NCBI RefSeq assembly: GCF_037201815.1
Contig: NZ_CP147407.1
Span: 2,054,723-2,118,722 of the forward strand
Direction: 5' to 3'
DNA from: Metabacillus sp. FJAT-52054
GTDB lineage: Bacteria; Bacillota; Bacilli; Bacillales; Bacillaceae
Length of the DNA stretch: 64,000 nt
Translations under genes and position numbers: made by a program
Shown here: piece by piece, positions 50,098 to 58,649 of the stretch
Layout: every line of letters starts with the position of its first letter
How positions within the stretch are numbered: the first letter of the stretch is position 1
The notes under the pieces: model-generated
What the model saw: only the letters and a program-made list of their open reading frames with translations
What the model was told of the DNA's origin: nothing
Database searches by the model: none

Positions 50098-50139
50098 ATG
50101 TCATAACATGACTATATCACGACGCGACATATTAAACAA
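50098..50139 (-). promoter_or_regulatory. padR promoter with PadR-like dyads
   Basis: On the minus strand TTGTTT (50139-50134), 17 nt and TATAGT (50116-50111). An ATGT-CATA-ACAT palindrome (50098-50109) lies just downstream of the -10, and an imperfect ATAT...ATAT dyad covers the spacer. PadR operators usually take the form ATGT-N-ACAT. Confidence 0.5.
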
Positions 50140-50244
50140 TGGATATTTTTCTAATTATAACCATTTAAAAGCAGAAACTTTGTATTAAAAATAAGCTGAT
50201 GTAAGATTAAATGATCAACTAGGTTTTCAGAAAGAAGGTTTGCA

Positions 50245-51240
50245 ATGAAACTCAGTATTTTAGACCAATCTCCCCTATCGTCCGGAAAAACACCGAAAGA
50301 TGCACTGGAAGCATCCCTTCGCTTAGCCCAATATGGCGAAGGATTGGGATATAAAAGATATTGGATTGCCGAGCATCATGATTTCACCGGGCTGACGAGT
50401 TCGGCACCTGAGGTCATGCTTGGATACATAGGAGGGAAAACGAAGACGATCCGGCTCGGTGCCGGAGCGGTTTTATTGCCTCATTACAAACCTTTTAAAG
50501 TGGCAGAAACCTTTAATCTTCTCTCTACTCTTTTTCCTGACCGTATTGATCTCGGTATTGGAAGATCGCCGGGAGGCTCTGCTGAAGCGTCCATAGCCCT
50601 GTCCGGAAATTTCCTTGAAAATGTTAGACAGCTTCCTGATATTTATAACGATCTTCTGCATTTTATTAGAGGAGACTTTCCAGAAAACCATATGTTTTCA
50701 ACGATTCAGCCTGCCCCGCTGCCTCCCGTTCCTCCGGATGTTTTTGTACTGGGAACGAGCAGGAAGAGTGCAAAGATGGCAGCGGAAGGCGGAACAGGTT
50801 ATGTATTTGGACAGTTCATGGGAGGTACAGATCCGGAAATCATCCAATCGTACAAGGATGCTTTCCATGCAAGCGGTCATAAATCAAAACCTGAAGTACT
50901 ACTGGCTGCTGCTGTAATATGTGCAGAAACCCGGGAGGAGGCAGAGAAAATTGCTTTAAGCAACCAAGTGTGGCAAATGATGCTTGCGAAGGGTGAAGGC
51001 AGGAAGGGGGTCCCTTCTTTCGAAGAAGCTGAGGCCTATGTGCTTACTCAGGAAGAAAAAGAACAGCTAGAAAAAATGAAAACCCTGCAGATTATCGGCA
51101 GCCCGCCTGATGTAAAGGCGAAACTAGAAAAACTTGCATTAGACTATGATGCGGATGAATTGATGATCATCACCATTACTCACAAAGAAGCCGACAAGCT
51201 CCATTCTTATAAGCTGATTGCTCATGAATTTGGATATTAA
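50245..51240 (+). CDS. Luciferase-like flavin monooxygenase (MsnO8-type), paralogue 1
   Basis: 331-residue FMN-dependent TIM-barrel oxidoreductase with LSILDQSPLSSGKTP at the start, YWIAEHHDFTGLTSSAPEV, IRLGAGAVLLPHYKP and RIDLGIGRSPGG. Members often have unknown substrates. The paralogue at 61117 shares the same motifs and closest architecture; that at 51930 is more distant. Single gene with terminator. Confidence 0.88.
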   Translation: MKLSILDQSPLSSGKTPKDALEASLRLAQYGEGLGYKRYWIAEHHDFTGLTSSAPEVMLGYIGGKTKTIRLGAGAVLLPHYKPFKVAETFNLLSTLFPDRIDLGIGRSPGGSAEASIALSGNFLENVRQLPDIYNDLLHFIRGDFPENHMFSTIQPAPLPPVPPDVFVLGTSRKSAKMAAEGGTGYVFGQFMGGTDPEIIQSYKDAFHASGHKSKPEVLLAAAVICAETREEAEKIALSNQVWQMMLAKGEGRKGVPSFEEAEAYVLTQEEKEQLEKMKTLQIIGSPPDVKAKLEKLALDYDADELMIITITHKEADKLHSYKLIAHEFGY

Positions 51241-51271
51241 AAAGGCCGGGGGGTCACTTCCCGGCCTTTTT
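51241..51271. terminator. Bidirectional terminator between paralogue 1 and ykvR-like
   Basis: AAAGGCCGGG (51241-51250) pairs with CCCGGCCTTT (51260-51269), with flanking A and T tracts. It overlaps the 3' end of the ykvR-like gene. Confidence 0.88.
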
Positions 51272-51541
51272 CTCTATCAATTCAAGAAAATAATCTCCTA
51301 CTGCGTTCTCTTCATATAAATTCACAGCAGAGGTTGAATATTGTTTAATCACGGCTTGAAAGGAAAGGTCTTTTTCCGGCACTTTCACTTCGAAATCATT
51401 TTTGTAAAGCAAAGTTGTTGTATCATGATAATCCTGCCCGCTTTTCACTCTAAAATGGAAGCTGATTAAATGGGATCCATTCACTTCCTCATGGATGAAG
51501 TTTGTTCCTTCAATTGACCGTTCATTTATATTAATAATCAT
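51254..51541 (-). CDS. DUF3219 protein (YkvR-like)
   Basis: 95-residue soluble protein; YHDTTTLLYKNDFEVKVPEKDLSFQAVI and QYSTSAVNLYEENAVGDYFLEL correspond to B. subtilis YkvR (DUF3219). Function unknown. ATG 51541 has AGGAGTG about 6 nt upstream. The 3' end lies within a terminator shared with the opposite gene. Confidence 0.82.
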   Translation of the reverse strand: MIININERSIEGTNFIHEEVNGSHLISFHFRVKSGQDYHDTTTLLYKNDFEVKVPEKDLSFQAVIKQYSTSAVNLYEENAVGDYFLELIEKKAGK

Positions 51542-51563
51542 GACAATCACTCCTATTCCTGAT

Positions 51564-51594
51564 AAAAAAGAGAGTTCTTTATAAAAGAACTCTC
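51564..51594 (-). terminator. Terminator after the HesB-like gene
   Basis: An 11-bp perfect stem (51570-51580 with 51584-51594) and a 3-nt loop, followed on the minus strand by six T. Confidence 0.85.
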
Positions 51595-51603
51595 CTTTAT
51601 TGG

Positions 51604-51906
51604 TTAATGATGGTTATGCCATCCTTTGTTTTTATTGATGATTTCAAATCGTTCCTGAGGGACGAAGAAAAACTGGATCCATACTCCGTCCAAAAATTCT
51701 TCACGGCTGTCCATTAGGATGTCTATATCTTTATCTGTTTTCACAATTTCATCATGTTCAGTCGGTGTATCAAGTTTTACATCATAATGGGCATGGTCCC
51801 CGTGCATTTCCGTGATGAACACCCGTATCATTTTCCCTTGTCCTTCTTCACTTTCAAGCATTCTTTTCAGCACTTTTGCTGCATTTCGATTTATTTTGCA
51901 TTCCAT
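51604..51906 (-). CDS. HesB/IscA-fold protein lacking cluster cysteines
   Basis: 100-residue protein whose layout (ECKINRNAAKVLKRMLESE ... MIRVFITEMHG ... DVKLDTPTEHDEIVKTDKDIDILMD) resembles HesB-like A-type carriers. The conserved CGC cysteines are absent; the only Cys is at position 3 and the C-terminal tail is GWHNHH. Fe-S carriage is therefore doubtful; metal binding through His is possible. Family assignment is moderate. Confidence 0.65.
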   Translation of the reverse strand: MECKINRNAAKVLKRMLESEEGQGKMIRVFITEMHGDHAHYDVKLDTPTEHDEIVKTDKDIDILMDSREEFLDGVWIQFFFVPQERFEIINKNKGWHNHH

Positions 51907-51929
51907 AAGTTGATCTCCTTCACTGATGG

Positions 51930-52955
51930 TTATTTCATTAGCTGTGAAACAATTTCATAAGAGCGCAATCGTGCCTGATGGTCAAAAATGTTAGCCGTAA
52001 TCATCATCTCGTCTGCCTGGGTTTCGTTTAAAAAGCTTTGAAGCTTCGCCTTCACTTGATCAGGATCACCGATTGCTGAAGCACGCAGTGTTTGCTGAAT
52101 GGACGCTTTTTCATATTCATTCCACAAATCATCCATATCATCCACCGGAGGATTCAATTGGCCCGGACGGCCCCTGACAAGATTGAGAAATTGCTGTTTC
52201 ATAGAAGTAGACAAATACTGCGCCTGTGCCTCGCTGTCGGCCGCTACTACATTCATTCCAACCATAGCATACGGTTCATCCAGAACGTCGGAAGGACGGA
52301 AATGATTCCTGTAGATTCTTAAGGCTTCAGTCGTATGATCCGGTGAAAAATGGCTGGCGAACGCAAATGGCAATCCAAGCTGACCGGCAAGATGGGCACT
52401 AAAGCCGCTTGATCCAAGCAGCCATACCGGAATATTTAATCCTTCACCGGGAATCGCTTTTACATGGCTGTATTCTGTCGGATTGAAGTATGCTCTCAGC
52501 TCCTCCACTTGTTCAGGAAAATCCTCCGCGCTCCCCTTTAGCTCTCTTCTTAAGGCCTGTGCTGTCAGCTGATCGGTTCCGGGTGCTCTTCCCAATCCAA
52601 GGTCGATTCGTCCCGGAAAGAGTGACTCGAGTGTTCCAAACTGTTCAGCAATGACAAGCGGAGCGTGGTTAGGAAGCATAATGCCGCCTGAGCCGACCCG
52701 GATGGTTGAAGTTCCCTGCGCGATATGACCAATCACGACTGCTGTCGCTGAACTGGCAATCCCTCTCATATTGTGATGCTCAGCAAGCCAATAGCGGTTG
52801 TATCTCCATTTTTCTGCATGCTGCGCCAAATCCAGCGAGTTGCCCAAAGCTTCCCCTGCATGGCTTCCAGAAACAATAGGTGCAAGGTCCAGGACAGAAA
52901 GCTTAATTTCATGCAGCTGTTTATTCTTTTCATCTGCGTAATTCCGTTTAAACAC
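51930..52955 (-). CDS. Luciferase-like flavin monooxygenase (MsnO8-type), paralogue 2
   Basis: 341 residues: [61 protein letters not shown] and a C-terminal [12 protein letters not shown] are typical of the family. GTG 52955 lies 7 nt after GGAGG. Unlike paralogues 1 and 3 it carries GRAPG instead of GRSPG. Substrate unknown. Confidence 0.88.
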   Translation of the reverse strand: MFKRNYADEKNKQLHEIKLSVLDLAPIVSGSHAGEALGNSLDLAQHAEKWRYNRYWLAEHHNMRGIASSATAVVIGHIAQGTSTIRVGSGGIMLPNHAPLVIAEQFGTLESLFPGRIDLGLGRAPGTDQLTAQALRRELKGSAEDFPEQVEELRAYFNPTEYSHVKAIPGEGLNIPVWLLGSSGFSAHLAGQLGLPFAFASHFSPDHTTEALRIYRNHFRPSDVLDEPYAMVGMNVVAADSEAQAQYLSTSMKQQFLNLVRGRPGQLNPPVDDMDDLWNEYEKASIQQTLRASAIGDPDQVKAKLQSFLNETQADEMMITANIFDHQARLRSYEIVSQLMK

Positions 52956-53130
52956 ACGTATTCCTCCTTAGTCACGATTCCTTATATATGGAAGGGTTTC
53001 TTATAGTTTCAAATCATAAGGACAACTTTACTATATGTCCTTTAAAAACTCGAATAATTTGCACACAGCCGGCCAATCATGTATGTTTGCTCCCAATTGT
53101 GACAAAACTTTAGTAAAAGGAGTGAGAAAA

Positions 53131-53568
53131 ATGAATCAGCTTGCTGTCATTGCCGTTAAATTTATTATCGCAGCCATTGCCTTTGCTATTGGTCTGGATT
53201 TATTCTTTGATGCGAACATTACAGATATTCTTTCTTTTAGTTTATTTGCAGCCCTTGCTACCTATTTGCTTGGAGACAGAGTCGTACTGCCTGCATTGGG
53301 ACACCGATCAGCGTACATAGTCGAATTTTTCACTGTTTACCTTGGGGTGTGGATTTTTGGTTCTGTTTTGTATGAAAACTATCTGCAAATTGCGTGGGGA
53401 AGCGGGATCTCAGCTGTCATCTTTACAGCTGGAGAGGTATTCGTACACCTCTTTTTACTTGAACGGATGCAGATTGCAGAGAGAAGATCCATCCGTACGG
53501 GACATGCAGCTTTTGGAACCGAATTTTCAAAAGAACTGGATCCTTTGGAAAAAAATAAAAAAGATTAA
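53131..53568 (+). CDS. DUF2512 membrane protein (YndM-like)
   Basis: 145 residues with four predicted spans (about 5-25, 28-50, 58-82, 85-108) followed by a polar tail. The YLLGDRVVLPALGHRSAYIVEF loop is typical of DUF2512/YndM. ATG 53131 has AAAGGAGTGAG. Function unknown. Confidence 0.82.
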   Translation: MNQLAVIAVKFIIAAIAFAIGLDLFFDANITDILSFSLFAALATYLLGDRVVLPALGHRSAYIVEFFTVYLGVWIFGSVLYENYLQIAWGSGISAVIFTAGEVFVHLFLLERMQIAERRSIRTGHAAFGTEFSKELDPLEKNKKD

Positions 53569-53789
53569 TTTATTTCGTCATATTCACCTATATCCAGTCA
53601 GGTTTTGAGACCAAAGTCTTGCATGAACTAGACGAAATGCCCCTCTACTCATCAATTAAATACAAAAAATACTCATATTTTTCACAAACAGCAAAAGGAT
53701 TAGCGGAATTTGCAGAGTGTTTAAAGGTTTTATTCATTGCAAAAGACGGTATTTAATAGATAACAATCCGATTTTAAGGAGGGAGCAGA

Positions 53790-53885
53790 ATGGTTATTCG
53801 AGCAGGGAGCTGGAAAATGCTCTCGGTCAAAGAAAAGATGTTCATCTTAAAAGCCGTCAGCCATTTATATAAATCCAAAGCCTAA
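53790..53885 (+). CDS. Small ORF, 31 residues
   Basis: MVIRAGSWKMLSVKEKMFIL is its beginning, with a basic end (LYKSKA). It has a consensus AAGGAGG at 53776-53782, 7 nt before the ATG, and is followed 60 bp later by a terminator. No homologue recognised. It is basic and amphipathic without a clear signal. The strong ribosome-binding site and terminator are the evidence that it is real. Confidence 0.5.
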   Translation: MVIRAGSWKMLSVKEKMFILKAVSHLYKSKA

Positions 53886-53946
53886 TGATCCCCCATACAC
53901 TCTAGCCTGTTCCTATCCTATGCTAAAAAATCCAAATACCAGATAG

Positions 53947-53975
53947 AACCGCATGTGACACAGCATGCGGTTTTT
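53947..53975 (+). terminator. Terminator after the small ORF
   Basis: AACCGCATG (53947-53955) pairs with CATGCGGTT (53964-53972) around an 8-nt loop, followed by T residues. Confidence 0.85.
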
Positions 53976-54057
53976 GTTTTATCCATTTTTAAAAGGATAT
54001 ATATGCTTATATAAGAACACAATAAAAGAAAGATATGCTGTTATGAGGAGGATTTGC

Positions 54058-55659
54058 ATGGCGGATCAGGGAAAATTTAAGAAAACCATCTCTTTGCTTG
54101 ATTTAACACTAATAGGACTTGGAGCAATCTTTGGGTCTGCCTGGCTGTTTGCAGTAAGCAATGTCGCTTCCAAAGCAGGCCCAGCCGGAAGTTTCTCCTG
54201 GATAATCGGAGGAGTCATCATTTTACTGATTGGATTTGTATATGCCGAGCTTGGAGCAGCTTTGCCAAGGACGGGTGGGATTATTCGGTATCCGGTTTAT
54301 TCGCATGGGCACCTGGTCGGTTATATGATTTCTTTCATTACCATTATTGCGTATACAAGTCTCATTTCCATTGAAGTAACGGCTGTAAGACAGTATGTTG
54401 CCTTTTGGTTTCCAGGTTTAACGGTTAATGGTTCAGAATCTCCAACTGTTGCTGGATGGCTGCTTCAATTCGGATTGCTGTGTCTCTTCTTTTTATTAAA
54501 TTATTGGAGTGTAAAAACATTTGCCAAATCCAATATTATCATTTCAATTTTTAAGTATTTCGTTCCATTAACCATTATCACTGTGCTTATTTTCTACTTT
54601 AAATCTGCAAACCTCTCGGCAGCTGGATTTGCTCCTTCAGGATTTACCGGGATTCAGGCAGCCATATCTACCGGGGGAGTCATGTTCGCCTATCTCGGCC
54701 TGCATCCAATTGTATCGGTCGCAAGCGAAGTGAAAAATCCGCAGCGAAATATTCCGATTGCATTGTTTTTATGCATCATTTTATCAGCAGCCATATATAC
54801 AGCCCTGCAGGTTCTGTTTATTGGTGCGATTCCAACGGACATGCTGTCTTCCGGCTGGGAGAACATTCAAAAAGAGTTTGCATTGCCATTTAAAGATATT
54901 GCTGTCGTTCTCGGACTGGGATGGCTTGCTTTCCTTGTTGTATTTGACGCCATATTGTCACCGGGAGGTAACGGGAATATCTTTATGAATACCACGGCAC
55001 GCCTCGTGTATGCATGGTCAAGAAACGGAACACTATTTAAAATCTTTTCAAAAATCGATCAAAAAACAGGTATCCCAAGATCATCACTGTGGCTGTCATT
55101 CGGTCTTTCCGTTTTTTGGACTCTTCCGTTTCCTTCCTGGAATGCGCTAGTCAACGTGTGTTCTGTCGCATTAATCCTGTCCTATGCGATTGCACCGATC
55201 TCATCCGCCACTTTCAGAGTAAACGCCAAAAATCTTGAGAAGCCCTTTAAGCTTAGAGGAATGAGTGTGATAGCCCCTCTTTCATTCATTTTTGCCTCTT
55301 ATATTGTGTATTGGTCAGGCTGGACAACGATCTCATGGCTTCTTGCATCGCAGCTCGTCATGTTTGTTGTTTATCTGTTATTTTCTAAATATGTTCCAAC
55401 CCGTGAAGTCAGTTTGGCTCAGCAGCTTAAATCGTCTTGGTGGCTTATCGGATACTATGTCATGATGCTGGTTTTCTCTTATACCGGATCTTTCGGAGGA
55501 GGACTTGGAATACTATCAAACCCGCTCGACCTGATCCTGATTGCAATAGGATCACTTGGGATCTTCTATTGGGCCAAATATTCAGGCCTGCCTGAAGCCT
55601 TGATAGATGATGACGAAACCGATGATGCTGCAAACCAAGTTCAGCCTGCCAGCCCATAA
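54058..55659 (+). CDS. APC-superfamily amino-acid permease
   Basis: 533-residue protein with 12 or more hydrophobic spans. SLLDLTLIGLGAIFGSAWLFAVSNVASKAGPAG is the APC TM1 region, followed by YAELGAALPRTGGIIRYP. The C-terminal tail is acidic (DDDETDDAANQ). ATG 54058 has AGGAGG 6 nt upstream; the frame extends 31 codons upstream without a ribosome-binding site. It resembles B. subtilis YbeC/YveA-type permeases; substrate not assigned. Confidence 0.85.
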   Translation: MADQGKFKKTISLLDLTLIGLGAIFGSAWLFAVSNVASKAGPAGSFSWIIGGVIILLIGFVYAELGAALPRTGGIIRYPVYSHGHLVGYMISFITIIAYTSLISIEVTAVRQYVAFWFPGLTVNGSESPTVAGWLLQFGLLCLFFLLNYWSVKTFAKSNIIISIFKYFVPLTIITVLIFYFKSANLSAAGFAPSGFTGIQAAISTGGVMFAYLGLHPIVSVASEVKNPQRNIPIALFLCIILSAAIYTALQVLFIGAIPTDMLSSGWENIQKEFALPFKDIAVVLGLGWLAFLVVFDAILSPGGNGNIFMNTTARLVYAWSRNGTLFKIFSKIDQKTGIPRSSLWLSFGLSVFWTLPFPSWNALVNVCSVALILSYAIAPISSATFRVNAKNLEKPFKLRGMSVIAPLSFIFASYIVYWSGWTTISWLLASQLVMFVVYLLFSKYVPTREVSLAQQLKSSWWLIGYYVMMLVFSYTGSFGGGLGILSNPLDLILIAIGSLGIFYWAKYSGLPEALIDDDETDDAANQVQPASP

Positions 55660-55769
55660 AAAAACGGCCTTGCTTTAAGTAATGGGATCGGTTTTAAAGT
55701 GCAAAATTCTAATTATCAGTGTAATTCGCAGCTGAATTAGCAGACCTTTTAGCGGTGAAATTAGTACAC

Positions 55770-55806
55770 AAAAAAGCTCGGAGTCATTACGCCTCGAGCT
55801 TTTTTC
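55770..55806. terminator. Bidirectional terminator between the permease and GNAT gene
   Basis: AAAAAGCTCG (55771-55780) and CGAGCTTTTT (55795-55804) form a 10-bp stem with a 14-nt loop, suited to both strands. The surrounding 260-bp gap (55660-55920) also has AATTAGC/AATTCGC-type repeat fragments. Confidence 0.75.
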
Positions 55807-55920
55807 ACCGTATTACTTTGTTGAAGATTAGCACCCGATTGCGGAAGATCATTGCTTAAAGAAAACATCCTTTAGTTCAAAGGATACTAAAACTTAAAGA
55901 GTAACATGCGAACTTACCTA

Positions 55921-56460
55921 TCAATGTCTCAAGGCATCATAAATTGAATAATCCACTTCACCTGAAATGTTTTCCATACCATTTTCACACAACTCCATAG
56001 CCATCAAATTCTCCTCAGAAGGTGGAAGATTTTTTTTTGATGCATATATTCCAAATTCAGTTGATGTTCTAAATCCAAAGCGTTGATAGTAACGATAATC
56101 TCCTTCAACAATTATTCCCTTATATCCCATTTTTGCAGCCAATTCAATTCCTTCCTCCAACATATACTTACCTACACCCTGACGCTGATGATTAATTGCT
56201 ACTGAAACTGGTGATAACATCAATATTTCATTTTCATACTTGTTACTAATTGGAAGTTTTGAGAGGATGCAGTGTCCTATAATCACACCTCTTTCCTCAA
56301 CAACTAAATCAAGCAGGGGAATGTAATAGTGTTTTTCTCGGATCTCTCTTACTAAAGCTTTTTCAGCTACTCCGTCCGAATAATTGGTATTTTTGAATAT
56401 CTCATATACAAAGTCTTCAATAAAACTATATTCTGCTTTAGTAACTATTCTTATTTTCAT
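55921..56460 (-). CDS. GNAT-family N-acetyltransferase
   Basis: 179-residue GNAT protein; the acetyl-CoA loop is NHQRQGVGKYMLEEGIE and YYQRFGFRTSTEFGI is the C-terminal motif, resembling the YhbS-like group. Visibly more AT-rich than neighbouring genes and flanked by repeats, so possibly acquired. Substrate unknown. Confidence 0.85.
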   Translation of the reverse strand: MKIRIVTKAEYSFIEDFVYEIFKNTNYSDGVAEKALVREIREKHYYIPLLDLVVEERGVIIGHCILSKLPISNKYENEILMLSPVSVAINHQRQGVGKYMLEEGIELAAKMGYKGIIVEGDYRYYQRFGFRTSTEFGIYASKKNLPPSEENLMAMELCENGMENISGEVDYSIYDALRH

Positions 56461-56555
56461 CCATACACCTCCAATGTACAGCTACAATTATACTAATAAA
56501 AAGCACAACTTTTGATGCAGAATCGCACCCGATAGTTTAATAACGGGATATATGT

Positions 56556-56915
56556 TTAATCAAAATTTATGTCACCTTGTTGTTTGGTCTTTTTCTTAAT
56601 AATACGAGCTATTTTATCCGAATTCCACCACTCTTCAGCTTTAGGTAAAAGAGAAGCAACCTCATATGCTAAGACTTCATAAATTTAATGTTGAACAGGG
56701 TCTTCGTCATATCTATAAGAGTCGTGGTCTTCAGTTGGTTCAAGACGAGTACAAGGTACTTGGTGAGTAGTGTTTACTTTATTAGGTGGAAAATGTAGTC
56801 CTGATTTGATGGTAAAACCATTGACTGGTGACGCTCCTATTTCAACAATAAAACCACCACTATATTTATCAAAGAAAAAAGCTCTGTTAAATTTGGCTGT
56901 TGATTTCCGCTGCAC
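56556..56915 (-). pseudogene. Probable gene remnant, unknown family
   Basis: The minus-strand frame from 56915 to 56685 has protein-like composition (YSGGFIVEIGASPVNGFTIK ... PTEDHDSYRYDEDPVQH). After the TAA at 56687-56685 the same frame stays open to 56556 (AYEVASLLPKAEEWWNSDK). The 5' end runs into the repeat at 56897-56962 and there is no ribosome-binding site. This suggests the 3' end of a decayed gene, perhaps with a nonsense mutation. No family recognised. Confidence 0.35.
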
Positions 56916-56962
56916 GCGTTCGCTTTCCGAGAGAGTCTCACGCCTTCCACTCCAATCAACAG
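56897..56962 (+). repeat. 66-bp element with 9-bp terminal inverted repeats
   Basis: CTGTTGATT (56897-56905) and AATCAACAG (56954-56962) bound a GC-richer segment (TCCGCTGCACGCGTTCGC...) inside an AT-rich patch. It looks like a shortened member of a dispersed intergenic repeat I recall from Bacillaceae genomes (TTGATTTCCGC...CTTTCCG). No coding capacity; non-autonomous. Confidence 0.6.
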
Positions 56963-57393
56963 GTTTTAAAAATCAACACCAGGCTTTAACAGAACCAAGA
57001 AAAAAGAAATGAGATCAATACGGGTTTCTAAAACTCGCAGAAAATGTGGAAAAGAACCTTTAAATCCTCTTTCTCTTAACAATGGGATAACAATTAATTT
57101 TAAAGCTTTTATCATTTCATTTCGTCCAGAAGTTATTACAATCTACCCATCCCTTATACGCATAGTCCTATTTTATTCAAATTCCTTATTCAACAATCCT
57201 GCTACGTTTGTTATATAAGCTCCTCTTTAAACATAAATACCTAAAAATAAATTACAATTTTTTACACACCAATTCGCATAACAATTAGCATAAGAATTAG
57301 CACACTGACGAGAATTTTAGTCACTCTGCTAAAAGGGGTGTGAATTCGGGTGCTAAAACACCCACAAAGTCACAGAAAACCTTAATATTCAAC
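56963..57393. other. AT-rich gap with repeat fragments, no gene seen
   Basis: No reading frame with a ribosome-binding site. Around 57270-57300 AATTCGCATAAC, AATTAGCATAAG and AATTAGCACACTG follow each other as degenerate 12-bp repeats, and similar AATTCGC/AATTAGC pieces occur at 55720-55760. GCACCCGAT occurs on both sides of the GNAT gene (about 55832 and 56525). Confidence 0.5.
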
Positions 57394-57437
57394 AAAAAAA
57401 AAGAAGCAGTCCGATTTAGTTTGAAATTGGACTGCTT
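57394..57437 (-). terminator. Terminator downstream of the PQQ-type dehydrogenase gene
   Basis: AAGCAGTCC (57404-57412) and GGACTGCTT (57429-57437); on the minus strand a long T run follows. It lies about 87 bp after the stop. Confidence 0.7.
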
Positions 57438-57523
57438 ATTAGTGTGCGAATTAAGTTTTTGTACTCGAAAACCGAACCCGTTATGCTTTAAGCAGTCCGT
57501 TTTCTTATGGAGACACCATGAAT

Positions 57524-58606
57524 TCAGCTTGAATCAGAGATTTGATTTACGTTCAATTTGTAAAGCTTATCATCCTTCTTAAACGGTACGCCTCGCCCAT
57601 CCGTATTGTTGGTGGCAAAATACATCTTTTCTCCTTCGATAAACACATCCCGGATTCGCCCATATCCATGGATGGCCGTTCTTAATTTTCCGGAGCGAAT
57701 TGAATAGGATTTTACACTTTCACCGCCCAGCGCACCGAAATAAAGAGTTCCGGCTGAATAAGCTGAACCTGATGGAGCCCAAGAAGGCTTTCCAGAATGA
57801 ATAAGGGGAGCTGTTATTCCGGCTTTCTTCTGGCTTCCTGTAATAGTAGGCCAGCCATAATTTTTACCCGGTTCGATCCGGTTAATTTCATCGTATCCAT
57901 CAGGTCCATGTTCTGTGCTGTAAAGGACATGATCTTCACTCCATGAAAGACCTTGAGGATTTCGGTGTCCATAGCTGTAAACATATGAGTTGTCAAAAGG
58001 ATTATCATCCGGGATCGAGCCGTCCAAATTCAATCGGAGGATCTTTCCGCCAATCAGATCCGGATTCTGGGCCATCTCTTCCTTTGTAGCATCTCCCGTG
58101 GAAGCATAAAGCTTGCCGTCCGGGCCGACTTTTAATCTGCCGCCCTGATGAAACTGCCCGCCGGGTATGCTGTCTAAAAGAGTTTCATCCTCTTTCCAGA
58201 AATCGCCCTCAAGCACTAGATTAACAATGCGATTCAGGATCATTCCCTGCTTTTCGTAAGTGTAGTAAGCAAATGCTTTCCCATTCTCATTATATTCGGG
58301 GTGAAGGACAAAGCCTAATAGCCCCGCTTCCGGCACCTTTGCCAGAGGCTCCTTTAGCTCTACTTTCATTCTCATCTGCTTCTTATTCTCGATTTTGACA
58401 ATCGATCCTGTTCTTTCAGATAGAAAAATAGTGTCTCCGCTCTTATTGATGGACCATGGGACATCGAGATTTTCAGCAATTATTTCCGCCTTCTTGCCGG
58501 CATTTGCATCCGTCTGGGGAGCTTCTGCAGACTTATCACTGCGACTCGAACAGGAAACAAGCCATATCAATAAAAAGAGACAGCAGAAAGAAAAAATTTT
58601 CTTCAA
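57524..58606 (-). CDS. PQQ-dependent sugar-dehydrogenase-like lipoprotein
   Basis: 360-residue beta-propeller protein of the soluble glucose/aldose dehydrogenase family (YliI-like). A lipoprotein signal ends in LVSC. Propeller motifs: ENLDVPWSINKSGDTIFLSERTG, GLLGFVLHPEY, QFHQGGRLKVGPDGKLYASTGD with the active-site His, YGHRNPQGLSW and STEHGPDGYDEINRI. TTG 58606 follows AAAGGAGAGG; the TTG at 58627 lacks a site. PQQ supply is not evident locally, and the substrate is unknown. Confidence 0.88.
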   Translation of the reverse strand: MKKIFSFCCLFLLIWLVSCSSRSDKSAEAPQTDANAGKKAEIIAENLDVPWSINKSGDTIFLSERTGSIVKIENKKQMRMKVELKEPLAKVPEAGLLGFVLHPEYNENGKAFAYYTYEKQGMILNRIVNLVLEGDFWKEDETLLDSIPGGQFHQGGRLKVGPDGKLYASTGDATKEEMAQNPDLIGGKILRLNLDGSIPDDNPFDNSYVYSYGHRNPQGLSWSEDHVLYSTEHGPDGYDEINRIEPGKNYGWPTITGSQKKAGITAPLIHSGKPSWAPSGSAYSAGTLYFGALGGESVKSYSIRSGKLRTAIHGYGRIRDVFIEGEKMYFATNNTDGRGVPFKKDDKLYKLNVNQISDSS

Positions 58607-58649
58607 CCATACCTCTCCTTTAATCAACCTGGTTTTCAGGTCAAGATAT

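Noticed and set aside
53965..54057. 31-codon extension of the APC permease
   Set aside because: No ribosome-binding site; AGGAGG fits ATG 54058 and TM1 begins shortly after.
57009..57218. Possible 69-residue gene in the AT-rich patch
   Set aside because: No ribosome-binding site and composition typical of random AT-rich frames.
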